Shown in pieces: positions 27,001 to 34,821 of a stretch of 64,000 nucleotides of DNA. Positions within the stretch are counted from its first letter, which is position 1. The number at the start of each line of letters is the position of its first letter. The DNA comes from VXNE01 sp963668365. Lineage in GTDB: Bacteria; Pseudomonadota; Gammaproteobacteria; Pseudomonadales; Azotimanducaceae. Both the position numbers and the translations under genes were made by a program. A model generated the notes under the pieces. It did not search any database. It saw only the letters and a program-made list of their open reading frames with translations, and had not been told where the DNA came from. The stretch covers positions 3,472,001 through 3,536,000 of the forward strand of contig OY764266.1 in NCBI GenBank assembly GCA_963668365.1, written 5' to 3'.

Positions 27001-27554
27001 TCTTCGCCGGGACGCTCCGTGCGCCGCACTTCGATGTAGTAGCGATCGCCGAACGCCCTCGTCCATTCGTCCGCCAGGTGCCCCGCGCCCGGTGCGTCGG
27101 CGGCAAGCAACGCCCGCCCGACATCGCCCTCGCACCCGCCCGAGAGCGCGATCAGCCCCTGGGCAGAAGACAGTATCCATTCGCGCTCGAGCAGGCCGTG
27201 TTCGCGACGGCCACGCCGGTCTGTCGCCCGCCCGACCCCCATATCAACGTAGGCTCTCGACACCAGCCGCAGAAGGTTGGCATAGCCCGCATTGGAGGCG
27301 GCGAGCAGCACGCAACGGTTCACGTCACCTCCATGCCGATAGTGGAAGTCGACGCCGACGATAGGTTTGACCCCCGCGGAGAGGCAGGCATCGTAGAACT
27401 TCACCAGGCCGAACAGGGCGCACCGGTCGGTCATGGCCACCGCCGGCATCGGCATCTGCGCAGTCCGGCGCGCCAAGTCGCCGATCCGCACCAGGCTATC
27501 GGTGATCGAATACTCAGTGTGCACCAGAAGGTGCACGAAACCTGTCGCTGTCAC
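24039..27554 (-). CDS. dnaE: DNA polymerase III alpha subunit
   Basis: DnaE is the replicative polymerase catalytic subunit. The 1171-residue protein has the N-terminal PHP domain (FVHLLVHTEYSITDS; AMTDRCALFG), the palm with GPGRGSGPGSLVAYAL and catalytic PDIDIDF at 405-411, the fingers, a helix-hairpin-helix (YALNPP-type PPNINTSQ region), the beta-clamp site region and an OB domain (TVAGLVVSVRSRRSRRGDSMAFVVLDD). Translation starts at GTG 27554, overlapping the rnhB stop as GTGA; an upstream in-frame stretch inside rnhB is not coding. E. coli DnaE has 1160 residues. Unlike E. coli, no accA follows. Confidence 0.98.
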   Translation of the reverse strand: MTATGFVHLLVHTEYSITDSLVRIGDLARRTAQMPMPAVAMTDRCALFGLVKFYDACLSAGVKPIVGVDFHYRHGGDVNRCVLLAASNAGYANLLRLVSRAYVDMGVGRATDRRGRREHGLLEREWILSSAQGLIALSGGCEGDVGRALLAADAPGAGHLADEWTRAFGDRYYIEVRRTERPGEDDYVRSAVELCRARSLPVVATNDVCFLQPDEFEAHETRVCIQQGRTLNDPRRERGYSEAQYLRSSEEMQALFDDLPEALENTVEIAKRCNLDLKLGTYHPPNYPTSDGESLEAFLRRGATEGLKARLQVRVGTAPRIDAETYAERLDHELGIIEETGFAGYFLVVAEFVNWARRNGVPVGPGRGSGPGSLVAYALNVTNVDPLEYDLIFERFLNPERLSMPDIDIDFCMEGRDSVIRHVSERYGADAVGQIATFGTMAAKAVVRDVARAQGKPYGLADRLSKMIPAEVGMTLATAIAREEELQRFIDENADAAEIVEMAYKLEGIVRNVGKHAGGVVIAPGPLAEFVPLYADDRSGGAISQFDKDDVERAGLVKFDFLGLRTLTIIDWAVKAVNASRKEGAASLDIDAIPLDDEATFALLRTGETTAVFQLESQGMKELLRRLAPDNIDEVIALVALYRPGPLQSGTADDFIDRKHRRKPVEYEDSKLEDGLKATYGVLLYQEQVMYAARVLAGFSLGEADVLRAAMGKKKPEEMAKVREKFMAGALSQGVPESRAARIFDQMEKFSGYAFPKGHATTYGIVTYQTAWLKCHYPAEFMAAVLSADMQDADKMVALAHELRRMDLALRPPNINTSQFRFSVIGGGILYGMGAVRGVGAGAVAAIVEQRESDGPFKDLLDLCSRIQGSDAGRNAKNVIEPLICAGALDCFAVGGEELDHLRARLMEELPTALARAEQGARDAAMGIRDMFGDIVGERPAAPADTPSWSKGERLAAEKKSLGLYLTGHPIDAYLDEIATLRSTPIESLAQGRGSQTVAGLVVSVRSRRSRRGDSMAFVVLDDRTGRVEATVSDKALDAARDKLVNDAVLVVEAEVEYDDYAGSLRLRARSVETLEEARARLAECLRISVDGNGANGEFALRLRDLLQSHRRDEEADGCLVAVEYRSDKARVRVDLGEQWRVVPSNALIEELGAAFGAERVGFAYSGQGQP

Positions 27555-28174
27555 AGTAACTCCGCTTGACCTCTCGCCGCATACGCCTCCGATACGGGCG
27601 CGAAACTTCGCCGATGAACGACCGAGGGACCATACCGCCGCAGGGCCTTCAGGTGCTCTGCCGTGGCGTAGCCCTTGTGCCGCTCGAATCCGTATTCGGG
27701 GTGGGCGGCCGCGAGGCCCACCATGTCGGCGTCCCGCGCGACCTTCGCGAGGATGGATGCCGCGCTGATGGCCGGCACAGTGGCATCCCCGCCGATGATC
27801 GTCACCACCGGGCAGGGAAGCGTCGGCCTGGCGTTGCCATCGACGAAAGCCACGTCGAGCGGGGTCGAAAGCCGGGAGACGGCACGCCGCATTGCCAACA
27901 GGGCGGCCTGCAGGATATTCAGTCGATCGATTTCCTCCACCTCTGCCCGGCCAACGCCCCAATCCAGCGCCTGGTCGCGAATCCGCTCCGCCAGGGCATC
28001 CCGCCGCTTCGGGGACAGACGCTTTGAATCGGCAAGACCCCTGATCGGCCGCGATGGATCCAGCATCACGGCCGCGGCCAGCACCGGCCCCGCAAGCGGT
28101 CCGCGGCCAGCCTCGTCGACCCCCGCCACGCGTGCGCCGTCATCCCGCAACGGGCCGAACAAGTCCGGGGTCAC
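27551..28174 (-). CDS. rnhB: Ribonuclease HII
   Basis: RNase HII removes ribonucleotides from DNA and RNA-DNA hybrids. The 207-residue protein has the catalytic GVDEAGRGPLAGPV (Asp/Glu pair), DSKRLSPKRRDAL, FVDGNARP and SAASILAKVARDADM with the remaining acidic residues, and the C-terminal HKGYATAEHLKALRRYGPS. The start is GTG at 28174, overlapping the lpxB stop as GTGA. The stop in turn overlaps the dnaE start, so lpxB-rnhB-dnaE are translationally coupled, an order conserved across gammaproteobacteria. Confidence 0.97.
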   Translation of the reverse strand: MTPDLFGPLRDDGARVAGVDEAGRGPLAGPVLAAAVMLDPSRPIRGLADSKRLSPKRRDALAERIRDQALDWGVGRAEVEEIDRLNILQAALLAMRRAVSRLSTPLDVAFVDGNARPTLPCPVVTIIGGDATVPAISAASILAKVARDADMVGLAAAHPEYGFERHKGYATAEHLKALRRYGPSVVHRRSFAPVSEAYAARGQAELL

Positions 28175-29325
28175 GGGCCGGCAACCAGGGAAAGCACTGT
28201 CTCCGCCGCGCGTTCCGATGCTCCGCGCCGCAGTGTCGCGTGTTGGCGGTCGAACTCGTCAAAGTAATCCGGCTCCTCGCGCGAGCGCCGCATCTCGGCA
28301 AGCAAGGCACGCGCCAGACCCTCCGGCTCGGCTGCGTCCTGCAGCAGTTCCGGCACAAGCCGGCGTCCGCTCAGGATATTCGGCAAAGCCACGAACTCCG
28401 AAGACTTGAGCGCGTTCACGATGCGATAGGTCAAGGGCCCGAGGCGATACGTCACCGCCATGGGACGGCGCAGCAGCATGGCTTCCAGCGTTCCGGTGCC
28501 GGACTTCGCCAGGACCCCGTCCGCCGCCGTCATCGCCTCGACGGAGTTTCCCGCTGTCAGTCGAACATCGAGTGCATCGAATCGTCCGTGGACCATTTCG
28601 CTCAGCATGTCGCGAATTCGAGGGTTCGCACAGGGAACGACGAAGGCGCACTCTCCGAGTTCGGACTGCAGACGCGCCGCGGTTGCCAGGAATATTCTGC
28701 CGAGCGCATCGATTTCCGACAATCGGCTACCGGGCATCAGTGCGACCACCACGGCATCTTCGTCGAGTTCCAGACGCTCCCGCGCAACCATTCTGGCCGC
28801 CTGCGAGCCCGACTCCGGTCCTATCTCGTCGGCCAGCGGATGGCCCACGAAGACGGCGCGAACGCCGTGATCCCGATACAGCGCGGGTTCGAACGGAAAC
28901 AGCGCCATCACGACATCCGCGGCGCGACCTATGCGCTTCACCCGACCCCGGCGCCACGCGTAGACGGACGGGCTCACGTAGTGCGCCGTCGGGATGCCCC
29001 GCCGCTTCGCCAACCGCTCGGCCAACAGGTTGAAGACATTGAAATCCACGCCGACCACCACATCCACTCCCGTCCGCGAGAAGTGGCGCACCAGGTCCAG
29101 CAGCAGGCGGAGGAGGTCCGGCAAGCGTTTCAGCGGATCGATGAAGCCGTTGACGGCGAGCCTCGAAAGCGCGGCGCGGGATTGCAAGCCTTGCGCCAGC
29201 ATCTGATCCCCGCCGATACCGGTGAATTCAACGCCCTCGACACGGCGCTCGATGGCCCTCATCAACCGGGCACCGAGGATGTCTCCCGATGTTTCGCCCG
29301 CGACGATGCCAACTCTCAGGGCCAC
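28171..29325 (-). CDS. lpxB: Lipid-A-disaccharide synthase
   Basis: LpxB joins UDP-diacylglucosamine and lipid X to form the lipid A disaccharide at the inner membrane. From GTG 29325 the protein of 384 residues begins MALRVGIVAGETSGD, the canonical N terminus. VDFNVFNLLAERLAKRRGIPTAHYVSPSVYAWR, FPFEPALY, FVGHPLAD, MPGSRLSEI and AKSGTGTLEAMLLRRPMAVTYR follow. An ATG at 29406 would add 27 Pro/Ala/Arg-rich residues unlike any family member. It is separated from lpxA by 126 bases containing a hairpin, unusual in a block where most genes overlap. The 3' end overlaps rnhB. Confidence 0.96.
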   Translation of the reverse strand: MALRVGIVAGETSGDILGARLMRAIERRVEGVEFTGIGGDQMLAQGLQSRAALSRLAVNGFIDPLKRLPDLLRLLLDLVRHFSRTGVDVVVGVDFNVFNLLAERLAKRRGIPTAHYVSPSVYAWRRGRVKRIGRAADVVMALFPFEPALYRDHGVRAVFVGHPLADEIGPESGSQAARMVARERLELDEDAVVVALMPGSRLSEIDALGRIFLATAARLQSELGECAFVVPCANPRIRDMLSEMVHGRFDALDVRLTAGNSVEAMTAADGVLAKSGTGTLEAMLLRRPMAVTYRLGPLTYRIVNALKSSEFVALPNILSGRRLVPELLQDAAEPEGLARALLAEMRRSREEPDYFDEFDRQHATLRRGASERAAETVLSLVAGP

Positions 29326-29385
29326 GTCAGGCGACCATCGGATCGAAGCGGGCGGGGCCGGGCCAGGAGCCCTCAGCCGGGGAGC

Positions 29386-29404
29386 GCGAGGGGGTACCCC
29401 TCGC
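29386..29404. other. Perfect hairpin in the lpxA-lpxB gap
   Basis: GCGAGGGG and CCCCTCGC pair perfectly around a GTA loop. It lies 47 bases after the lpxA stop and 60 bases before the lpxB GTG. It has no U tract; it may be an mRNA processing or stability element, or a recombination scar. Confidence 0.4.
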
Positions 29405-29451
29405 ATGCAAAAGGCGGAGGCGGAGCCGAAGGCGACGGATGCGGGGCCCGT

Positions 29452-30246
29452 TCAAGTTGCCGGCGAGCCGCGTCGCGGTCGAATGATGCCGTGTTCCGAA
29501 GAACGTATCGCGTCCACGAACATCCTCACTTCGAGATGACGGCTCGCCTCCTCGTCAAGCGCGTCGCAGGCTTCTTTCGCCGTCAACCCGGCGCGATAGA
29601 CGGTCTTGTAGGCGCGGTCAAGCGCGACCGACACGGCTTTCGGGACAGCGCGCCGGCGCATCCCCTCTACGTTCAGTCCCACCGCGCCCGCCGGATTGCC
29701 CTCGGCGGTCACGTACGGGGGAACATCCTTGCGAACGTATGCGAATGCCGCGATGTGGGTGAAGGCACCGACCGCGCGGAATTGCAGCACGCCGGCATAG
29801 CCGCCGATATTGGCATGATCGCCAACGGATACGTGTCCCGCCAGGGAGGCGTTGTTGGCCATGACGACATCATCGCCCACCACGCAGTCGTGGCCGATGT
29901 GCACGTAGGCCATGAAAAGATTGTTGCTGCCGATCACCGTGGCGCCCCGGTCCTGCAACATGCCGCGATGGATCGTCACCCCTTCCCGAACCACGTTGTC
30001 GTCGCCCATGATCAGGGTTGTCGGCTCACCCCTATACGCCAGCGCCGGCGTGTCTTCGCCCACGGTCGCGAACTGAAACACGTGGTTGCGGCTGCCGATG
30101 GCGGTCGGACCCTTGATGATCACGTGCGGTTCGATGCGGCAGCCGTCCCCGATCATCACATCCGGCCCGATCATGGTCCAGGGACCCACCTCCACGTCGG
30201 CGCCGATGACCGCGCTCGGATCGATGATGGCGCGGGGATCGATCAA
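29452..30246 (-). CDS. lpxA: UDP-GlcNAc acyltransferase (TTG start)
   Basis: LpxA performs the first step of lipid A synthesis. The 264-residue protein begins MIDPRAIIDPSAVIGADVEVGPW and shows the left-handed beta-helix hexapeptide repeats, FQFATVGEDTPALAYRGEPTTLIMGDDN, the REGVTIHRG region with catalytic His, and the C-terminal helical domain. The family N terminus fixes the start at TTG 30246, which overlaps the fabZ stop as TTGA; an apparent longer frame to 30288 lies inside fabZ. The length equals E. coli LpxA (262). Confidence 0.96.
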   Translation of the reverse strand: MIDPRAIIDPSAVIGADVEVGPWTMIGPDVMIGDGCRIEPHVIIKGPTAIGSRNHVFQFATVGEDTPALAYRGEPTTLIMGDDNVVREGVTIHRGMLQDRGATVIGSNNLFMAYVHIGHDCVVGDDVVMANNASLAGHVSVGDHANIGGYAGVLQFRAVGAFTHIAAFAYVRKDVPPYVTAEGNPAGAVGLNVEGMRRRAVPKAVSVALDRAYKTVYRAGLTAKEACDALDEEASRHLEVRMFVDAIRSSEHGIIRPRRGSPAT

Positions 30247-30686
30247 TCTTCCGCTCTCTGCCGCGCGCACAGCACCTCGGAAGCGCACGCGAGGTTGCCT
30301 TCAACGAACGCCTTGCAATCGAACTTCATCATGAAGCGATGCTGGTTGATGATCGTCGCTTCCATGTCGAGCCGGTCGCCGGGGCGCACAGGCCGCTTGA
30401 ACCGGGTCCTGTCGGCGCCGACTAGGTAGTAGACATAGCCTTCGGTGGGTTTCTGTCCGTGCGTCTTGAACGCCAGAATGCCTGCGAGCTGCGCCATCGC
30501 CTCGATCAGCAGGACGCCGGGCATGATGGGATGTCCCGGGAAATGACCCGCGAAGAATGGCTCGTTGACCGAAACGTTCTTGAATCCCTTGATCGACCTG
30601 CCCGGCTCGATCGCGGTCACGCGGTCCACCAGCAGAAACGGAAACCGGTGCGGGAGATGATCCATGATCTCGCGCGCGTTCATCAT
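30243..30686 (-). CDS. fabZ: 3-hydroxyacyl-ACP dehydratase FabZ
   Basis: FabZ dehydrates 3-hydroxyacyl-ACP in fatty acid elongation and competes with LpxA/LpxD for the same acyl pool, which explains its place in the lpx operon. The 147 residues include MDHLPHRFPFLLVDRV, the catalytic GHFPGHPIMPGVLLIEAMAQLAG (His and Glu) and FKRPVRPGDRL. The ATG at 30686 overlaps the lpxD stop (ATGA), with a second ATG immediately after. The stop overlaps lpxA. Confidence 0.97.
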   Translation of the reverse strand: MMNAREIMDHLPHRFPFLLVDRVTAIEPGRSIKGFKNVSVNEPFFAGHFPGHPIMPGVLLIEAMAQLAGILAFKTHGQKPTEGYVYYLVGADRTRFKRPVRPGDRLDMEATIINQHRFMMKFDCKAFVEGNLACASEVLCARQRAED

Positions 30687-31750
30687 CGTCTTCCGCTCTT
30701 CTTGTCTGGCTGCTTTTCCAGCTTCTTCTCCAGCCTAGCTAAGCGTTTGGCAATTCCGTCGAGCTGCGCGAAACGCAGTGCGTTGCGCTTCCACCGACGG
30801 TTCGTATTATGCGGCACGCCGCCGGAATAGATACCCGGTTCCCTGATCGAACCGGTGACATGCGTCATCGCGCTGACGACGACGCCGTCGGTGAACTCGA
30901 CCGGTCCGTCGCCCGCCACGCCGACGCCGCCCCCCAGGATGCAGTGGCGACCGATACGGGTGCTCCCGGCCAATCCGACGCAGCCGCACAGGACCGTGTG
31001 GGCGCCGATGCGGCAGTTGTGCCCGACCTGCACCTGGTTGTCGATCTTTACCCCGTCCCCGATCACCGTATCGTCAATGGCGCCCCGGTCGACCGTCGCG
31101 CAGGCGCCGATGCGGACATCATCGCCAATCCTGACACCGCCCAACTGCGCGATCATCTGCGATCGTCCGGTGTCGTCAGGAGCGAAACCGAAGCCGTCCG
31201 CGCCGATGACCGCGCCCGAATGGATGACGCAACGGCAGCCGATGTCCACTCGGTGACAGAGCGTGGCGTTGGGCATGACCACGGTGTCCTCGCCAATGAT
31301 CGTGCCGGCGCCCACGAAGACGCCGGCACCGATCTCCACCCGATCGCCCAATACCACATCCGCCATGACCACCGCTGCCGATCCGATCGCGACCCCTTCG
31401 CCAATCCTTGCTGTCGGAGCGACCGTGGCGGACGCATGGATGCCCGCAGTGGCCGCGGGCCTGCTGTCGAACATCCGGGACGCCACGGCGAAGGCGTGAT
31501 AGGGATTGTCAGTCACCAAGGCGTTCGTAGGACAGGCAGCCACGTCCTTCTCGCGAAGGATGACGGCAGTGGCCCGGGTGTCGGCAAGGTGTCGCCCGTA
31601 GGCCGGATTCGAAAAGTGCGTCAGTTCACCGCTTCCGGCGTTCTCAAGCGACCCCAGGCCGCTTACCCTCGCGCCGCCATCGCCGCGGACGACGGCACCG
31701 ATGCGTTCGGCGACTTCCGCTAGGGTGAATTCCTCGAGGCCGGCGGCCAC
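30683..31750 (-). CDS. lpxD: UDP-3-O-acylglucosamine N-acyltransferase
   Basis: LpxD adds the second acyl chain in lipid A synthesis. The 355-residue protein has an N-terminal uridine-binding domain (FTLAEVAERIGA, HFSNPAYGRHLADTRATAVIL, DNPYHAFA). A long hexapeptide-repeat beta helix follows, with VQVGHNCRIGAHTVLCGCVGLAGS bearing the catalytic His region, and a C-terminal coiled helix (FAQLDGIAKRLARLEKKLEKQ). The start is GTG at 31750, only 9 bases after the skp stop. The stop overlaps fabZ by 4 bases. Confidence 0.96.
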   Translation of the reverse strand: MAAGLEEFTLAEVAERIGAVVRGDGGARVSGLGSLENAGSGELTHFSNPAYGRHLADTRATAVILREKDVAACPTNALVTDNPYHAFAVASRMFDSRPAATAGIHASATVAPTARIGEGVAIGSAAVVMADVVLGDRVEIGAGVFVGAGTIIGEDTVVMPNATLCHRVDIGCRCVIHSGAVIGADGFGFAPDDTGRSQMIAQLGGVRIGDDVRIGACATVDRGAIDDTVIGDGVKIDNQVQVGHNCRIGAHTVLCGCVGLAGSTRIGRHCILGGGVGVAGDGPVEFTDGVVVSAMTHVTGSIREPGIYSGGVPHNTNRRWKRNALRFAQLDGIAKRLARLEKKLEKQPDKKSGRR

Positions 31751-31759
31751 GGACCGCGG

Positions 31760-32281
31760 TTACTGTTTCTCGTTGAGCTTTTCGGTGACCTTGCGCGTGA
31801 TATCGTGTTTGGTGTTCACGTACAACAGCCCCGCTCGGGGAAGCACGACGTCGTACCCCTCGATCTCGATCAGGTCGGTCAGCACCGCATCCAGCTTCGG
31901 CCCCATCTGGCGGAAGATCTCCTGCTGGCGATCCTGCAGTTCCTTTCGGAACTTGTTGACACCGAACTCATAGTCGATCTGTTTGTCCTGGATGTCCTTC
32001 TGCATGCCGCGCTTCTCGGCATCGCCCAGGATCTCGGCGTCGTTCTGCAACCGTTCCTGCACGGCCCGGATGTCTTCCGCGAGCTCTTGCAGCGCGTCCT
32101 GATCCGCCTTCAGGTCCTGCTCCACCTGGGTCGCCAGGGACTTGGCTTCTTCGCTGTCGCCGATCGCGCGCTGCACGTCAAGCACGGCGAACTTGTACTC
32201 CGCCGCGACGCCGACGGCTGCAAAACAAAAAAATGCGAGCAACGTCGCCGAGAGACTCTTGACCACACCCATTCTCCTCAT
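31760..32281 (-). CDS. skp: Periplasmic chaperone Skp/OmpH
   Basis: Skp carries unfolded outer-membrane proteins through the periplasm to BamA. The 173-residue protein has a signal peptide (LSATLLAFFCFAAVGVAA), the conserved FAVLDVQRAIGDSEEAKS start of the mature body, a long charged coiled coil forming the tentacles, and the family ending GYDVVLPRAGLLYVNTKHDIT. It lies between bamA (117 bases upstream) and lpxD, as in nearly all gammaproteobacteria. ATG codons at 32281 and 32272 are both possible. Confidence 0.94.
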   Translation of the reverse strand: MRRMGVVKSLSATLLAFFCFAAVGVAAEYKFAVLDVQRAIGDSEEAKSLATQVEQDLKADQDALQELAEDIRAVQERLQNDAEILGDAEKRGMQKDIQDKQIDYEFGVNKFRKELQDRQQEIFRQMGPKLDAVLTDLIEIEGYDVVLPRAGLLYVNTKHDITRKVTEKLNEKQ

Positions 32282-32398
32282 CGTTAAACTCTAGCTCCGC
32301 CGGCGACGCTGTCGATAATCCCCGCGATTGTAAGTGGATGCCGTCCGATTATCACGCGCGGATTCGCTCTGGCCGACCGGGCACGGACCGCCCGCGCA

Positions 32399-34774
32399 CT
32401 ACAGCGTTCGACCGATTTCAAACGAAAAGGTTTCTTCCTCGTCGAACGGGCCGGCATTGAACGGCGACGCGAGCACGAAGGTCATCGGGCCCATGCCGGT
32501 CAACCAGGTGACGGAAAAACCGGCGCTGTAGCGCAGGGCATCGACGGAAAAGTCCTCGCAGCGCACGCTGAGCTGCGATGGATCGAATTCGCCAACCATC
32601 GCCAGGCGCTCCGGCGTGGGACAGTCCGTATTGAACACGTTGCCCGCATCGACGAAGAACACCGGCCGGAACTGGCCCCGATTCTCGAGGAATGGGAGCG
32701 GGAAGATCAGTTCCATGCTCGCCTCGAACAGCAGGTTGCCTCCGATCGGGAGACCGTCCGGATCGATGAAGGTCGAATTCGGCGGCTCCGTCCCCCTCGG
32801 ACCGAGAGAGCTGCGTTCGAAGCCGCGCACGGAGCCGAAGCCTCCCGCGAAGAAGTGCTCGTAGAACGGGAACGTCTCGGTCTCTCCGAACACGCCGCCG
32901 TAGCCAACTTCCCCTCTCATCCTGAGCGACCAGCCGCGAGGCAGGCGAAAGTACTGGTCGCCGGTGTACTGCAGCTTGTAAAAGGACAGTTCGCTGCCCG
33001 GGATCGCCACCTCCAGCGCCACTGACTGGCTGCGCCCGGCCGTGGGGAACAGACCTCGGTTCAGGGTCGAGCTCAGCCACGAGCCTTCCACCTTCCAGTT
33101 GAGGAAATCCCCCTGCTCGCGCTCGATGAAGTCGGCTATTTCGAGGGCGGCGAACAGGCCTTCGGTAATCTCGGTCTGCTCGATCGTGAAACCGAACTGG
33201 AGGCGTTGCGTTTCGCTGATCGGGAAGCCGAACGTGGCGCCCGCGCCGAGGGCGTCGGTCGAAAACCGCGCGAGATTCAGGCCCGAGTAGTCCGAACGCC
33301 TGAAATAGAAGCTGTAGCCTCGGCTGATTCCGTCCATCGTGAAATAGGGGTCGAAGAAGTTCCCGGTCACGCTCTTGTAGAAATCGTTCCAGCCGATGCT
33401 GACTCCGATGCTGTTGCCGGTGCCCGCCACGTTCTGCTGCTGGTAGCTCGCGCCCAAGTGCAATCCGGTGATTTCCTGGTAGCCGAGCTGGCCCGAGATG
33501 ACGCCGGTCGGTTGCTCCTTGACCGAGAACTCCACGTCGATCTGATCATCGGTGCCAGGCACCTCCGGCGTCTCGACATTGACTTCCTCGAAGAAGCCGA
33601 GGCGCTCGAGGCGAATCTTCGACAGCTCGATCTGCGCGGTGGACGCCCATCCCCCCTCGAGCTGTCTCATCTCCCGGCGCAGCACTTCGTCGTGGGTCGT
33701 CTTGTTGCCGACGAAGGAAAGCCTGCGCACGTAGGCGCGCTTGCCCGCCTCGACGTAGAACGTGACATCCACGGTGCCGTCGTCGCGCGTTTCCGGAATA
33801 CCGGTTGCCGACGCGAAGGTGTACCCGGAGTTTCCAAGCACCGCGGTGATCCGCTCCTCGGTAGAGGTCATGAGCGCCCGCGAGAACGTCTGCCCCTCCC
33901 GCACCAGAAACAGGCTACGAACGACATCGGGGTCCACTTCCCGAAGCTCGCCGGCAAGGTCGACCTCGTTGACCGTATACAACCCGCCCTCGTCGACGTT
34001 GACGGTCACATAGACCTGTTTCCTGTCCGGCGCGATGCTGACCTGGGCCGAACGCACCGACATATCGACGTATCCGCGATCCTGATAGTAGGACTCGACG
34101 CGCTCGATGTCGCCCGAAAGCTTCTCCTGCGAGTACTTGTGATCGCCGCGAAAGAAGGAGAAAAGGGTGGGATGCCTGAGCTCGAGGCTGTCCAGCAGTT
34201 GCGCTTGGGAAAAAACCGTATTGCCGACGATATTGATGTGGCGAATGCCCGAGTTGTCGCCTTCTTCGACATTGATTTCGATCGCGACCCGGTTCCTGGG
34301 CAGCGGATTCGCCTTGGTTTCGATCGACGCGTTATAGCGTCCCTGCGCGACGTAGCTGCGCTCGAGCTCGAGGCCGACGCGCTCGAGCGTCGCCTGCTTG
34401 AATATCTCTCCTTCCCGAAGCCCCTGCCCCGACAACGCCTCCATCAGGCTCTCGGTCTTGATGGCCTTGTTTCCCTCGAGCTCGATCGATTCGATCGAGG
34501 GCCGCTCCTTGACGCTGACGATGAGGATGTCACCGTCGCGCGACATCGCGACATCGTCGAAATAGCCGGAGGCGAAGAGCCCCCGCACGAACTGGCGCAC
34601 GCTCACGCTGTCCACGACATCGCCGACGGACACGGGCAGGAGATTGAAGACTGTGCCTGCGGAGACCCGTTGCAAGCCCAGCAGGCGGATGTCGCCGACG
34701 CGAAATGGATCCCACGCCGACGCGCTGACCGCGACGAACGCGGCGACCAGGCCAAGCACGATAGTTCGCTTCAC
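32399..34774 (-). CDS. bamA: Outer-membrane assembly factor BamA
   Basis: BamA is the essential Omp85 insertase. The 791-residue protein has a signal peptide (VLGLVAAFVAVSASA), five POTRA domains covering roughly residues 20-420 (first FRVGDIRLLGLQRVSAGTVF), and a C-terminal 16-stranded barrel. The loop-6 VRGFERSSLGPR motif and the LFPTAGRSQ strand are present. The last residues FEIGRTL resemble, but do not end in, the usual terminal aromatic. The start is GTG at 34774. Neighbours rseP and skp are conserved. Confidence 0.96.
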   Translation of the reverse strand: MKRTIVLGLVAAFVAVSASAWDPFRVGDIRLLGLQRVSAGTVFNLLPVSVGDVVDSVSVRQFVRGLFASGYFDDVAMSRDGDILIVSVKERPSIESIELEGNKAIKTESLMEALSGQGLREGEIFKQATLERVGLELERSYVAQGRYNASIETKANPLPRNRVAIEINVEEGDNSGIRHINIVGNTVFSQAQLLDSLELRHPTLFSFFRGDHKYSQEKLSGDIERVESYYQDRGYVDMSVRSAQVSIAPDRKQVYVTVNVDEGGLYTVNEVDLAGELREVDPDVVRSLFLVREGQTFSRALMTSTEERITAVLGNSGYTFASATGIPETRDDGTVDVTFYVEAGKRAYVRRLSFVGNKTTHDEVLRREMRQLEGGWASTAQIELSKIRLERLGFFEEVNVETPEVPGTDDQIDVEFSVKEQPTGVISGQLGYQEITGLHLGASYQQQNVAGTGNSIGVSIGWNDFYKSVTGNFFDPYFTMDGISRGYSFYFRRSDYSGLNLARFSTDALGAGATFGFPISETQRLQFGFTIEQTEITEGLFAALEIADFIEREQGDFLNWKVEGSWLSSTLNRGLFPTAGRSQSVALEVAIPGSELSFYKLQYTGDQYFRLPRGWSLRMRGEVGYGGVFGETETFPFYEHFFAGGFGSVRGFERSSLGPRGTEPPNSTFIDPDGLPIGGNLLFEASMELIFPLPFLENRGQFRPVFFVDAGNVFNTDCPTPERLAMVGEFDPSQLSVRCEDFSVDALRYSAGFSVTWLTGMGPMTFVLASPFNAGPFDEEETFSFEIGRTL

Positions 34775-34821
34775 TCTATTCCTCGACTACCGTCGAATGT
34801 CGACGTGCCACCCGCGGGCCA

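Noticed and set aside
27555..27962. Upstream extension of dnaE
   Set aside because: It lies entirely inside rnhB in another frame; GTG 27554 gives the canonical PHP-domain start.
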